A DNA stretch of 64,000 nt from Marinicella meishanensis (GTDB lineage: Bacteria > Pseudomonadota > Gammaproteobacteria > Xanthomonadales > Marinicellaceae): contig NZ_JAIOUV010000010.1 of the NCBI RefSeq assembly GCF_019931145.1, positions 124,001-188,000 of the forward strand, read 5' to 3'. The position numbers and the translations under genes are program-made. Within the stretch, counting starts at the first letter, position 1, and every line of letters begins with the position of its first letter. Shown piece by piece: positions 1 through 8,016 of this stretch. The notes under the pieces are model-generated. The model worked only from the letters and a program-made list of their open reading frames with translations, was not told where the DNA came from and did not search any database.

Positions 1-2
1 AT

Positions 3-668
3 GACTGGCAACAAAAAAACCAGGCTTTCTATTTTGGCCTGGGTACCGTGTTTCCAGGCATCATCCCGCCCAGTGTGCCCGAATATGACCCCAACCTCTC
101 TCGCGATTCGATCACCACCGACGTGGCCGCTGCCAAAGCCCTGCTGGCAGCCCATGGCTGGCAAACCGAGGACTTGCCGGTGTTTGAATATCACGTCAAT
201 GGCAGTGTCTTACAAAAACAATTTTTTGAGCAATTGCGCGGCTTCTTGAATCAATTGGGTTACCCCAACAACCGCATAGAATACGTACCCTACCCCAGTT
301 TTGGCAACTTCAACCAAGCGGTCAAAAACCGCCAAGTGCCGTTTTTCTTCATGGGCTGGACTTTGGATTATCCCGATGCCGAAAACACCTTGCAGTTGTT
401 TTATGGCCCCAATGAAGCCCCGGGATCAAACAACTTCAATTACCAAAACCCCGCATTTGATGCCTTGTTTGAACAATCCAGCACCATGCAACCATCGCCC
501 GAACGCACCCGCCTGTACCAACAAATGAATCAAATGGTGATCGATGATTGTGTGGTCATTTCCGGTTTGTCCCGGAACAAAATTCACTTGTGGCACAAGA
601 ATGTGATCACCTTCCCGGATCGTGAAATCGTGGGTGGATTCCACCTCAGGTACGTTGATGTGAAGTGA
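3..668 (+). CDS. ABC transporter solute-binding protein, family 5 (C-terminal part)
   Basis: The reading frame is already open at the left edge, so the 5' end lies outside the window. About 221 codons remain, roughly the last 40% of an OppA/DppA-type periplasmic binding protein. The text matches lobe II of SBP family 5: a proline-rich stretch ending in IIPPSVPEYDPN, then a VKNRQVPFFFMGW segment followed by DYPDAEN, which is typical of how these proteins close over the ligand. The stop overlaps the start of the first permease gene (TGATG), so the genes are translationally coupled. Family knowledge says it delivers peptides, nickel or similar small solutes to the permeases. The substrate cannot be read from this fragment. 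Confidence 0.85.
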   Translation, partial: DWQQKNQAFYFGLGTVFPGIIPPSVPEYDPNLSRDSITTDVAAAKALLAAHGWQTEDLPVFEYHVNGSVLQKQFFEQLRGFLNQLGYPNNRIEYVPYPSFGNFNQAVKNRQVPFFFMGWTLDYPDAENTLQLFYGPNEAPGSNNFNYQNPAFDALFEQSSTMQPSPERTRLYQQMNQMVIDDCVVISGLSRNKIHLWHKNVITFPDREIVGGFHLRYVDVK

Positions 669-1639
669 TGAACACTTGGTTGTTTATCGGCAAAAAACTC
701 CTGGAAGGCATCCCTTTGGTGTTGGGTGTGACGCTGGTCTCATTCATGCTGATGGTCCATTTTGGGCCCGATTTGACCTATTCACTGCTGAGCAAGAACG
801 CCTCACCTGAGGCCATTAATGAAATCCGCTCGGTGTTGGGTTATGACCAACCCTTTTGGCAACGTTATCTGCATTACTTGTCTGAATTGCTGCGCTTTGA
901 CTTTGGCTTGTCGATGGTCAAAGACCAGCCGGTCTCGACCATGTTGCAGGAGGCCATGCCGGTGTCCCTGCTGTTGATGCTGCCGGGTTTTGTGCTGGGC
1001 AATTTGCTGGCCCTGGTGCTGGCATCCAAAGCCGCTCAGCACCGGGGTCAATGGCAAGACAAAACCATCATGGCCGTGGCGGTGATGGGCATGAGCATTT
1101 CTTTTTTGATTGTGATCATCGGCTTCCAGTTGATCTTCTCATCCAGTTATGGCCTCAATTGGTTCCCAGTACGTGGCTGGCAGGTGTTTGATGCCGAAGG
1201 TCATTTCTCTTGGTTGGCCTACGCCAAATACGTCACGGTGCCGACTTTGGCCATTGTGTTTGTGTCGTTGGGTTACAACACCCGCTTTTACCGGGCCGTG
1301 CTGGTCGAAGAATTGAACAAAGACCACGTCACCACCGCCCGGGCTTTCGGCCATGGGCCAGGCGCCATCCAATACAAATACATGTTGAAAAACGCCTTGG
1401 TCCCGATCACCACCCGGGTGTTGTTCTCCATCCCATTGGTGGTCATCAGTGGCTCCTTGTTGATCGAAAGCTACTTTGGCATCCCCGGCATTGGTATGGT
1501 GACGTATGATGCCATCGTGGCCGGTGACCAACCGGTGCTCAAAGCCATCGTCGGACTCACCGCGGTGTTATTCGTGGCGGTGTTGACTGGGGCCGAAATT
1601 CTGTACCGGTGGTTTGATCCCAGGATAGCCTTGAAATGA
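668..1639 (+). CDS. ABC transporter permease, DppB/OppB type
   Basis: Inner-membrane permease of about 323 residues, normal for DppB/OppB. Hydrophobic segments occur near residues 10-30, 100-120, 135-160, 190-205, 250-270 and 295-310. The cytoplasmic EAA-type coupling loop is seen as TTARAFGHGP followed by the conserved KNALVPI, the site that docks the ATPase. A GTG lies three bases upstream, but the ATG at 668 overlaps the stop of the binding-protein gene and is preferred. It overlaps the next permease by four bases (ATGA). No ATPase gene follows, so the ATP-binding subunits must be upstream of the window or elsewhere. Confidence 0.9.
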   Translation: MNTWLFIGKKLLEGIPLVLGVTLVSFMLMVHFGPDLTYSLLSKNASPEAINEIRSVLGYDQPFWQRYLHYLSELLRFDFGLSMVKDQPVSTMLQEAMPVSLLLMLPGFVLGNLLALVLASKAAQHRGQWQDKTIMAVAVMGMSISFLIVIIGFQLIFSSSYGLNWFPVRGWQVFDAEGHFSWLAYAKYVTVPTLAIVFVSLGYNTRFYRAVLVEELNKDHVTTARAFGHGPGAIQYKYMLKNALVPITTRVLFSIPLVVISGSLLIESYFGIPGIGMVTYDAIVAGDQPVLKAIVGLTAVLFVAVLTGAEILYRWFDPRIALK

Positions 1640-2526
1640 CTGCGATTAATCCCAGCATCCAGCCACCGCATGCCAGCTTATGGCTGAAATCCTGGCAGCA
1701 TTTCAAACAAGACCGCATCGGCATGTTGGGCTTGCTGATTGTGCTGCTGTACTTTTTGTTGGCTTGTGGCGTGTGGCTCGGTCTCTGGGGCCAAGGCTGG
1801 AGTGAAATTTCAGCCCAATTCAATCAAGGCCCTTCTGCCAGCCATTGGTTGGGCACCAATGCCATCGGTCAAGACGTCGCAGAACGGGGCATTTATGCCA
1901 CCAAAGTGGCCTTTGAGGTCGGTCTGGTGGTGACCGTGCTGGCCACTTTGCTTGGGGTGTTGTTGGGAGCGGTGGCCGGTTTTTACCAAGGCAGCTGGAT
2001 TGATGCATTGTTATTGTGGGTCATGGGCGTGCTGGACTCCATCCCGTTTTATCTGTTTGTGGCGGCCGTGGCCTATGCCATGGCCGAGCACGTGTTTGCC
2101 ATGCACATGGCCATGATTGCGGTGTTTTGGACCACCGTGGCACGCATCATCCGCAGTGAAGTCATCGCCTTGAAACAATTGGAATTCGTTGAAGCCGCAC
2201 AAGCCATGGGCCAACATCATCGGGCCATTTTGTGGGCCCACATCATCCCCAACACCAGTCATTTGATCATCATCCAAACCACCCTGATTTTTGTCACCGC
2301 CATCAAAACCGAAGTGATATTAAGCTTCCTGGGCATCGGCATCAAAAATGGCATCAGCTGGGGTTTGATGATCGCCGAATCCACCAACGACATCCAAGCC
2401 GGTTACTTCAACAACTTCCTCACAGCCTCACTGCTGTTGTTCGTGTTGGTCATTGGCTTCAACTTTTTTTCAGACGCATTGCAAGATGCTTTAGACCCCA
2501 AAATCAATTCTCACCATGCCAAATAA
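1636..2526 (+). CDS. ABC transporter permease, DppC/OppC type
   Basis: Second membrane subunit of the importer, 296 residues, as expected for DppC/OppC. The N-terminus has the OppC_N layout: a short cytoplasmic stretch with FKQDRIGMLGL, then the first helix. The EAA loop reads VEAAQAMGQHHRAILWAHIIPN, close to the family consensus EAARALG...H.LPN. It starts inside the stop region of the DppB-like gene and overlaps the following lipoprotein gene by 11 bases, so the cluster is a tight operon. The substrate is not determined. Confidence 0.9.
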   Translation: MTAINPSIQPPHASLWLKSWQHFKQDRIGMLGLLIVLLYFLLACGVWLGLWGQGWSEISAQFNQGPSASHWLGTNAIGQDVAERGIYATKVAFEVGLVVTVLATLLGVLLGAVAGFYQGSWIDALLLWVMGVLDSIPFYLFVAAVAYAMAEHVFAMHMAMIAVFWTTVARIIRSEVIALKQLEFVEAAQAMGQHHRAILWAHIIPNTSHLIIIQTTLIFVTAIKTEVILSFLGIGIKNGISWGLMIAESTNDIQAGYFNNFLTASLLLFVLVIGFNFFSDALQDALDPKINSHHAK

Positions 2527-2962
2527 CACCACCAAACTGATCCTGACCGCATTGGTCCTGTCAACCGCCGGCTGCAACTCGGTGCCCCGCACTGAATTAC
2601 AGAACCTGCCTTCCTTGATTGAAATCGTGTCCTTTCAGGTGCCAGAAGCGCAGCTCAAATTGCGGCTTTCTCACCGCAACAAATCGACCCGGGAGAACAA
2701 CCAACTGAGCTGTCAATTGGCGATCAAAGACCAACCGGCTTTTGCCTTCAATGCCATCCCTGTGCCGGACATGACCACCTACGCGGTGGAAACCCTGGAC
2801 ATTGATTTGCGCGATCAAACCATGCCAGCCATTGTGCCGGGTTCGGCCGAACTGCCCTATGTGCTGGATTGTTTTTTGTTTTCTGAAAATTTCCGCACCG
2901 AACAAATCGTCAAACGGGCCATTTTGTATTTGGTCCCGGGCTCCAATGACGAATACCGCTGA
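2516..2962 (+). CDS. small predicted lipoprotein
   Basis: A 148-residue protein with a lipoprotein signal peptide: the hydrophobic stretch LILTALVLSTAGC ends in a lipobox with the acylated cysteine at position 20. The mature part is soluble, has one further pair of cysteines (in QLSCQL and LDCFLF) and no domain that I recognise. It overlaps the end of the DppC-like permease by 11 bases, so it is probably co-transcribed with the importer. It could be an accessory or quality-control lipoprotein, but this is only inferred from position. Confidence 0.7.
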   Translation: MPNNTTKLILTALVLSTAGCNSVPRTELQNLPSLIEIVSFQVPEAQLKLRLSHRNKSTRENNQLSCQLAIKDQPAFAFNAIPVPDMTTYAVETLDIDLRDQTMPAIVPGSAELPYVLDCFLFSENFRTEQIVKRAILYLVPGSNDEYR

Positions 2963-3000
2963 ACATCAATGACTTGGCCACCTCATGACTTTTGGCCTAC

Positions 3001-3037
3001 TTGACTATATGAGTAGTGTTGTAGTATAGTAATACAC
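3001..3037 (+). promoter_or_regulatory. Promoter with overlapping dyad, candidate GntR/YtrA operator
   Basis: TTGACT at 3001-3006 and TATAGT at 3025-3030 are separated by 18 bases, a plausible sigma-70 promoter for the operon starting at 3060. A 22-base imperfect dyad (3016-3037, arms GTGTTGTAGTA and TAGTAATACAC, 8 of 11 positions symmetric) covers the -10 box. YtrA-subfamily GntR repressors commonly autoregulate through GTGT...ACAC-type palindromes at the promoter, so this is a reasonable operator for the regulator encoded at 3268. Confidence 0.55.
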
Positions 3038-3059
3038 CTAAGGCAAGAGCAGGTGTATC

Positions 3060-3266
3060 ATGAACCAAACCAAACAAAACATCCTGGTGGTAACCATCTT
3101 ATTTCTGTCGTTATTAACGACCGTGATGTTGGGTTATGCCATCACCCCGTCCAATGATTCAGGGGCAGCAGAACCACCGGCCATCAAGACCAACTTCAAG
3201 GCCGCCAAACAACCCCAAAAGAGCCAAATGACCCTTCACTTACTGTTACCCAAATTGGTGAAATAA
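3060..3266 (+). CDS. small single-pass membrane protein
   Basis: A 68-residue protein with one clear N-terminal transmembrane helix (about residues 9-27) followed by a polar, lysine- and proline-rich tail. It is the first gene after the candidate promoter and operator and lies one base upstream of the GntR-type regulator, so it is probably part of the same operon. No family was recognised. It may be an accessory subunit of the ABC-2 exporter, but nothing in its sequence shows this. Confidence 0.55.
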   Translation: MNQTKQNILVVTILFLSLLTTVMLGYAITPSNDSGAAEPPAIKTNFKAAKQPQKSQMTLHLLLPKLVK

Positions 3267-3267
3267 A

Positions 3268-3639
3268 ATGAGCTTCCAGTGGAACGACAAGGAACCCATC
3301 TATTTACAATTGAAGGACCAAATCAAAGACATGATATTGTCAGGCGACATCCGCGAGGGTGACGCCCTGCCATCGGTCAGACAGGTGGCGATTGATTACA
3401 AAGTCAATCCCATCACTGTCTCCAAATCCTATCAGATATTGGTGGACGAAGAATTGGTCGAAAAAAGACGCGGCTTGGGCATGTTTGTGCAGTCCGGTGC
3501 GGCACAAAAATTACAGGTCAATGAAAATGAACAGTTTATCAAAGAAGATTGGCCTAAAATACTGAATCGAATTCAAACCCTGAATTTGGACACCGAACAA
3601 TTAATCAACTCGTTAAAGGCAATTGGGAGTAATCAATGA
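3268..3639 (+). CDS. GntR-family transcriptional regulator, YtrA subfamily
   Basis: A 123-residue DNA-binding repressor. The N-terminal winged helix-turn-helix carries typical GntR text (PIYLQLKDQI, GDALPSVRQVA, NPITVSKSYQ, then GLGMFV at the wing). Only a short helical tail follows instead of a ligand-binding domain, and this short form defines the YtrA subfamily. These regulators usually control an adjacent ABC transporter and their own operon. Here the ATPase gene overlaps its stop codon by four bases, and a dyad sits on the promoter upstream. The inducing signal is unknown; in other bacteria it is often cell-envelope stress. Confidence 0.9.
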   Translation: MSFQWNDKEPIYLQLKDQIKDMILSGDIREGDALPSVRQVAIDYKVNPITVSKSYQILVDEELVEKRRGLGMFVQSGAAQKLQVNENEQFIKEDWPKILNRIQTLNLDTEQLINSLKAIGSNQ

Positions 3640-4496
3640 GTCACATCTTAAGCGCACAGAATGTCAACAAGAAGTATGGCAATTTCCAAGCATTGAAAAA
3701 TGTCAACATCGACATCAGCAAAGGCAAAATCGTCGGTTTGATCGGTCCCAATGGCGCCGGTAAAACCACCTTATTGAAATCTGTACTGGGACTGGATTCT
3801 TGTGATGGCGAGTTGAAAGTTTTGGGCATTGATCCCTACAAAAAACGCGCTGATTTGATGAAAGAAATCTGTTTCATTGCCGATGTGGCGGTGTTACCGA
3901 AATGGATCAAGGTGTCACAACTGCTGCAATTCACCGAACAAACCCATCCCAATTTCGATGTGGAGCAAGCCAAATATTTCTTGACCAAGACCAAGATCAA
4001 GATGAATCACAAGGTCAAAGAACTGTCCAAAGGCATGACTGCGCAACTGCACCTGGCCTTGGTCATGTCGATTGACGCCAAACTGTTGGTGTTGGATGAG
4101 CCCACTTTGGGCTTGGACATTTTGTTCAGGAAGCAGTTTTACGACAATTTGTTGAATGACTACTTCGACAATGAACGCACCATCATCATCACCACCCACC
4201 AAGTCGAAGAAATCGAACACATCCTGACCGATGTGGTGTTCATCAGAGAAGGCGAAATCGTGTTGAACGCCAACATGGATGAACTGACCAATTCTTATTT
4301 TGAAGTGATGGTCAATCAAGACCATTATGAGGAAGCCATGAAACACAAACCCTTGACCATGCGCAAAGTTTTTGGCAAGTACATCATGTTGTTTCATTCC
4401 CATTCCCGTGACGTGATTGAAACCTTGGGCGAAGTGCAACGGCCTTCGGTGTCTGATTTATTTGTGGCCCTGATGCAAGAGGAGGAACAAGCATGA
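3636..4496 (+). CDS. ABC transporter ATP-binding protein
   Basis: A 286-residue ATPase subunit. Walker A is GPNGAGKTT at residues 37-45. The signature is the variant LSKGM, Walker B with catalytic glutamate is VLDEPTLGLD, and the H-loop histidine is in TTHQVEE. About 80 residues follow the nucleotide-binding domain, as in ABC-2 exporters. The gene overlaps the GntR regulator upstream and the permease downstream, each by ATGA. It most likely energises the membrane protein encoded next. The substrate is unknown; YtrA-linked exporters are often connected to antimicrobial peptide or envelope stress. Confidence 0.92.
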   Translation: MSHILSAQNVNKKYGNFQALKNVNIDISKGKIVGLIGPNGAGKTTLLKSVLGLDSCDGELKVLGIDPYKKRADLMKEICFIADVAVLPKWIKVSQLLQFTEQTHPNFDVEQAKYFLTKTKIKMNHKVKELSKGMTAQLHLALVMSIDAKLLVLDEPTLGLDILFRKQFYDNLLNDYFDNERTIIITTHQVEEIEHILTDVVFIREGEIVLNANMDELTNSYFEVMVNQDHYEEAMKHKPLTMRKVFGKYIMLFHSHSRDVIETLGEVQRPSVSDLFVALMQEEEQA

Positions 4497-5443
4497 AAAC
4501 GTTCAAGGCATTGTTGATCAGAGAATACTGGGAGCACCGCGGTGCTTTTTTGAAAACCCCGTTGATCATTGGGGCGGTGTTTACCGTGATTTTGTTGCTC
4601 GGTTATTTGACCACCGATCGTTTTGATCTCAAACTGAATTCAGGTCAAGCGGTTGAGTTCGGTGTCAAAGCCTTGGAAAACATGGATCCGGCCAAGATCC
4701 AAGCCGGCATCGACATTTTCATGTTGTCCACCGAATCGCTGTATCATTTCGTGCTGTTCATCATCATCTTTTTCTTCCTGTTGGGCAGTTTGTATGATGA
4801 CCGCAAAGACGGCAGCATCCTGTTTTGGAAATCGCTACCAGTTTCTGACACCCAAACGGTGCTGTCCAAACTGGTGACCGCCACAGTGGTGGCACCGCTG
4901 ATTTTTACCGCCGGTTTGATCGTCAGTCACCTGGTGTTCTTTTTGCTCACCAGCATCCTGCTGTTATTGCATGGGGCGAATCCGTTCACCATATTGTGGT
5001 CCAACATCAACTACTTCACCAACTGGGGCGCCTTCCTGGTGGGCTGTCTGGCGCAGGCAGTATGGGCTTTGCCGGTCTATGGTTGGTTGTTGTTTTCATC
5101 CTCATTTTCCAAACGCCGACCGTTCTTGCTGGCGGTGTTTGCGCCGATGCTGGCTGGCTTTGCGTGGTACTGGTACAACGCCCTGGTCAACCTGGATGTG
5201 ATTCGAATCGGGGTCTTCAAAACCATTGGTTTGTTGATGGCCAAAGGCCTGCAACCATTCACTTCGGGTCTGGGCTTCACCGTGGAAGAGATTGATTTTG
5301 ATCCGTCGGAACGCACCGGCATGGAATTGATTCAATCCATGCTCAGTGGCTTGACCAACCCATCGGTGTATTACGGCCTGATTTTTGCCGTGGTCGCGGT
5401 GGCCTTGGCGATCTACGTCAGGCGCTTCAGAAACGCCACCTAA
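4493..5443 (+). CDS. ABC-2 type permease
   Basis: A 316-residue inner-membrane protein. It has an N-terminal cytoplasmic segment containing REYWEHRGAF, a first helix near residues 22-40, an external stretch, and a group of helices from about 85 to 310. A DDRKDGSILFWKSLPVS loop between helices is typical of ABC-2 permeases of the YtrC/ABC2_membrane type. It is the last gene of the GntR-controlled operon and overlaps the ATPase by four bases. A weak hairpin terminator follows at about 5464-5490. The substrate is not predictable from sequence. Confidence 0.85.
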   Translation: MKTFKALLIREYWEHRGAFLKTPLIIGAVFTVILLLGYLTTDRFDLKLNSGQAVEFGVKALENMDPAKIQAGIDIFMLSTESLYHFVLFIIIFFFLLGSLYDDRKDGSILFWKSLPVSDTQTVLSKLVTATVVAPLIFTAGLIVSHLVFFLLTSILLLLHGANPFTILWSNINYFTNWGAFLVGCLAQAVWALPVYGWLLFSSSFSKRRPFLLAVFAPMLAGFAWYWYNALVNLDVIRIGVFKTIGLLMAKGLQPFTSGLGFTVEEIDFDPSERTGMELIQSMLSGLTNPSVYYGLIFAVVAVALAIYVRRFRNAT

Positions 5444-5463
5444 AGACTTCGGCACAGTCCGCC

Positions 5464-5490
5464 AAGAGGCTTCTTATTACAGGGCCTCTT
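5464..5490 (+). terminator. weak candidate terminator after the ABC-2 operon
   Basis: Inverted repeat AAGAGGC (5464-5470) and GCCTCTT (5484-5490) with a 13-base loop, followed only by TGTT. It sits 20 bases after the permease stop and just before the MetX-family gene. The T-tract is poor, so termination may be partial. Confidence 0.35.
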
Positions 5491-5555
5491 TGTTACAATG
5501 TGACCCAATTTGAACGGCCTTGATTTTTGACGGGCCGTTTGCTTTTGGGAACCCT

Positions 5556-6650
5556 ATGGCCAATTACCTCAAACTGTTTCAACTGCCAGATGCCTTCACC
5601 TTCCACCGCGGTGGACAAATCCATGGCGGCTTGTTGGCTTATGAAACCTGGGGTGAGTTGAATGCCGATCAATCCAATGCCATTTTGATCTTGACCGGCT
5701 TGTCGGCCGATTCTCATGCCGCCCGGCATTCGGCCAATGACACCGCCGGTTGGTGGGACTTCATGATAGGTCCGGGTAAAGCCATCGATACCGACCAATG
5801 GTTTGTGGTTTGTGCCAGTTCTTTGGGCAGCTGCAAAGGCTCCACCGGGCCCTGTTCACCCAAGCCCCATACCGGAAAGCCTTACCGCTTCGAATTCCCT
5901 GATTTGACCCTGGAGGACATCGCCAACAGTTCGGTGTTGTTGTGTCAATCATTGGGCATTGAACAATTACACGCAGTGATCGGTCCTTCCATGGGCGGCA
6001 TGTCGGCGCTGGCGCTGTTGTTGAATCACCATAACTATTGCCGACACTTGGTACACATCGCCTCGGGCATGGCCTCACCACCCTTCAGCACCGCCATCCG
6101 GTCATTGCAACGGGAAGCCATCTTGAAGGATGAAAATTTCAACCAAGGACACTATTCGGCCACCAGTTGGCCGGAAGAGGGCATGAAATTCGCCCGCAAA
6201 ATCGGCATGCTCTCCTACCGCTCCGCGCTGGAATGGCGTGATCGTTTTCCCCGCTCTCTGAAGCAAGTCCCCGAACACCCTTTTGGCATCGAATTTCCGG
6301 TGGAAAGTTACCTGGAACACCATGCCAATCAATTCATTCACCAATTTGACCCGATCAGTTACCTCTATTTGTCCCGGGCGATGGATTGGTTTGATGGTTA
6401 TCGTTATGCCAAAAATCGGGCTGACAACCCGCTGCAGCACGTCACATTGGACTCGGCCTTGGTGATTGGTGTGACCACCGACTTGTTGTTTCCCACCGAT
6501 TTACAAGAAAAATTGCATGCCTTGCTGCTGGACATGGGTTGTGACAGTGAATTGGTGATCACCGATTCCATCCAAGGTCACGATGCTTTTTTGGTGGATC
6601 AACCGGTGTTCACCCGGCTGGTTGAAGATTACTTGCAAGGAACGCAATAA
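5556..6650 (+). CDS. MetX-family amino acid O-acyltransferase, probably serine O-succinyltransferase
   Basis: A 364-residue alpha/beta hydrolase-fold acyltransferase. The ATG at 5556 is preferred over an in-frame TTG 36 bases upstream. Seen: YETWG near residue 30, SSLGSCKGSTGP at 88-99, the nucleophile elbow GPSMGG with Ser145, and late Asp and His triad regions (VTTDLLFP, GHDAFL). Canonical homoserine O-acetyltransferases usually read NVLGGC.GSTGP and GGSMGG. The SSLGSCKGSTGP/GPSMGG version is the one I associate with the xanthomonad enzymes reassigned as L-serine O-succinyltransferases. It would then act in cysteine synthesis rather than methionine synthesis. The family is certain; the substrate is an inference from a few residues. 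It converges with pth, three bases apart. Confidence 0.88.
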   Translation: MANYLKLFQLPDAFTFHRGGQIHGGLLAYETWGELNADQSNAILILTGLSADSHAARHSANDTAGWWDFMIGPGKAIDTDQWFVVCASSLGSCKGSTGPCSPKPHTGKPYRFEFPDLTLEDIANSSVLLCQSLGIEQLHAVIGPSMGGMSALALLLNHHNYCRHLVHIASGMASPPFSTAIRSLQREAILKDENFNQGHYSATSWPEEGMKFARKIGMLSYRSALEWRDRFPRSLKQVPEHPFGIEFPVESYLEHHANQFIHQFDPISYLYLSRAMDWFDGYRYAKNRADNPLQHVTLDSALVIGVTTDLLFPTDLQEKLHALLLDMGCDSELVITDSIQGHDAFLVDQPVFTRLVEDYLQGTQ

Positions 6651-6653
6651 CAA

Positions 6654-7217
6654 TCAAGGGGTGTGGATGTTTTTCATGGCCCGATCCCAATCTCCTTTGA
6701 CCAAGTTTTCGGTTTCTTTGACACATTTGTCGATGCACCGCTCGATGACCACTTGATCATCCAGTGATGGTTTGCCCAACACCCAAGGGGTGACTTTCGA
6801 TTTGTGTCCGGGGTGCCCAATGCCGATGCGCAATCGCCGAAAATCTGGGCCCAAACCTGGCATGATGTCGCGCAAGCCGTTGTGGCCGCCATGGCCACCG
6901 GTTTTTTTCAGTTTGGCGGTGCCCGCCGGAATGTCCAGTTCATCATAAGCCACCAGAATTTCACTGGCAGGTATGCGGTAGAAATGGGCAAAAGGCAAGA
7001 CGCTTTGCCCGGAACAATTCATGAAAGTCTGGGGTTTAACCACCCACACTTTGTGGCCTGCCACATTGATCGCCGCCACTTCGGCTTTGAATTTTTTTTC
7101 GGTTTTGAAACGCCCACCATGGGCCTCGACCAAGGCATCGGCATACCAAAAACCCGCATTGTGTCGGGTGAGTTGGTATTTTTCGCCTGGGTTGCCCAAG
7201 CCTATGATGACTTGCAT
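6654..7217 (-). CDS. pth: peptidyl-tRNA hydrolase
   Basis: A 187-residue cytoplasmic enzyme that releases peptides from prematurely dropped peptidyl-tRNA. Hallmarks are GLGNPG (Asn9), TRHNAGF with the catalytic His19, the FMNCSG motif, and AYDELDIPAG followed by TGGHGGHNGL. Length is normal. It is the last gene of the minus-strand series lolB-ispE-tRNA-Gln-prs-rplY-pth, whose order is conserved in many gammaproteobacteria. It lies 62 bases after rplY and is probably co-transcribed with it. Confidence 0.97.
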   Translation of the reverse strand: MQVIIGLGNPGEKYQLTRHNAGFWYADALVEAHGGRFKTEKKFKAEVAAINVAGHKVWVVKPQTFMNCSGQSVLPFAHFYRIPASEILVAYDELDIPAGTAKLKKTGGHGGHNGLRDIMPGLGPDFRRLRIGIGHPGHKSKVTPWVLGKPSLDDQVVIERCIDKCVKETENLVKGDWDRAMKNIHTP

Positions 7218-7279
7218 GATGGATTCAGAAAATGGGGTTGAAGGGAAGCCTGGAGTGGCCTCCCTTCGAAAGACGGGAG

Positions 7280-7957
7280 TTACTCAGCTGAGTCGTCTTT
7301 GGACTGTTCAGTGGCTACCACTTCATTTGGAGCGACGGTCTCTTCTTCGCCTTCGGTTTCAGCAGGCGCCTGACCGATGGCTGAGGTGGTTACCACAACG
7401 GCGTCGTGGGCCTCGTCATCACCATGGGTGAAAGCGGTCAAAGTCACGCCTTTGGGCATGGTCAAATCACTCAAGTGCAAGTTATCACCAGCACTGAACT
7501 CAGCCACATCCACTTCAATGAATTCTGGCAAGTCTTTGGGGAAACAGGTGATTTCCACTTCGTTCATTTGGTAATCGATCATCACACGAGAAGATTTGCC
7601 GGCCGGTGAAGATTCGCCACCCAAGAAGTGCAAAGGCACCGACATGGTGATTTCGTGCTTGTCATCCACACGCATGAAATCCATGTGCATGATGACGTGC
7701 TTGGACGGATGTCTTTGCATGTCCTTAACCACCACTTTTTGGGTTTTGCCGCCATCAGCGACAAACTCAATGATGCTGGAGAAGAACGCCTCGTCTTCGA
7801 TCAAACGCAAGACTTTGTTGTGATTCAGGGTCAAGGTGGTTGGTTGTTTCTCACCGCCATACAAAACCACAGGAACCAAACCTTCGTGACGCAAGCGGCG
7901 GCTCGCACCTTTCCCCACGTCTTCACGCAATTTGGCTTCTACTTTAAAAATTGACAT
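7280..7957 (-). CDS. rplY: 50S ribosomal protein L25 (CTC form)
   Basis: A 225-residue protein of the long, two-domain L25/CTC type that binds 5S rRNA. The N-terminal L25 domain starts with FKVEAKLREDVGKGASRRLR and contains VPVVLYGG and DFMRVD. The C-terminal beta domain (about residues 100-185) is followed by an acidic tail rich in E, T and V. Its place between prs and pth is standard. The tail of about 35 residues is low complexity, which is common in this family. Confidence 0.96.
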   Translation of the reverse strand: MSIFKVEAKLREDVGKGASRRLRHEGLVPVVLYGGEKQPTTLTLNHNKVLRLIEDEAFFSSIIEFVADGGKTQKVVVKDMQRHPSKHVIMHMDFMRVDDKHEITMSVPLHFLGGESSPAGKSSRVMIDYQMNEVEITCFPKDLPEFIEVDVAEFSAGDNLHLSDLTMPKGVTLTAFTHGDDEAHDAVVVTTSAIGQAPAETEGEEETVAPNEVVATEQSKDDSAE

Positions 7958-8016
7958 AATGTTTTCCTATAATAATACTCATGCCCTTGCGACCAGGGCA
8001 TCTTTCACCGATTGCT

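Noticed and set aside
5443-5555. Possible SAM riboswitch before the MetX-family gene
   Set aside because: The spacer is too short and shows only a simple hairpin, not a SAM aptamer.
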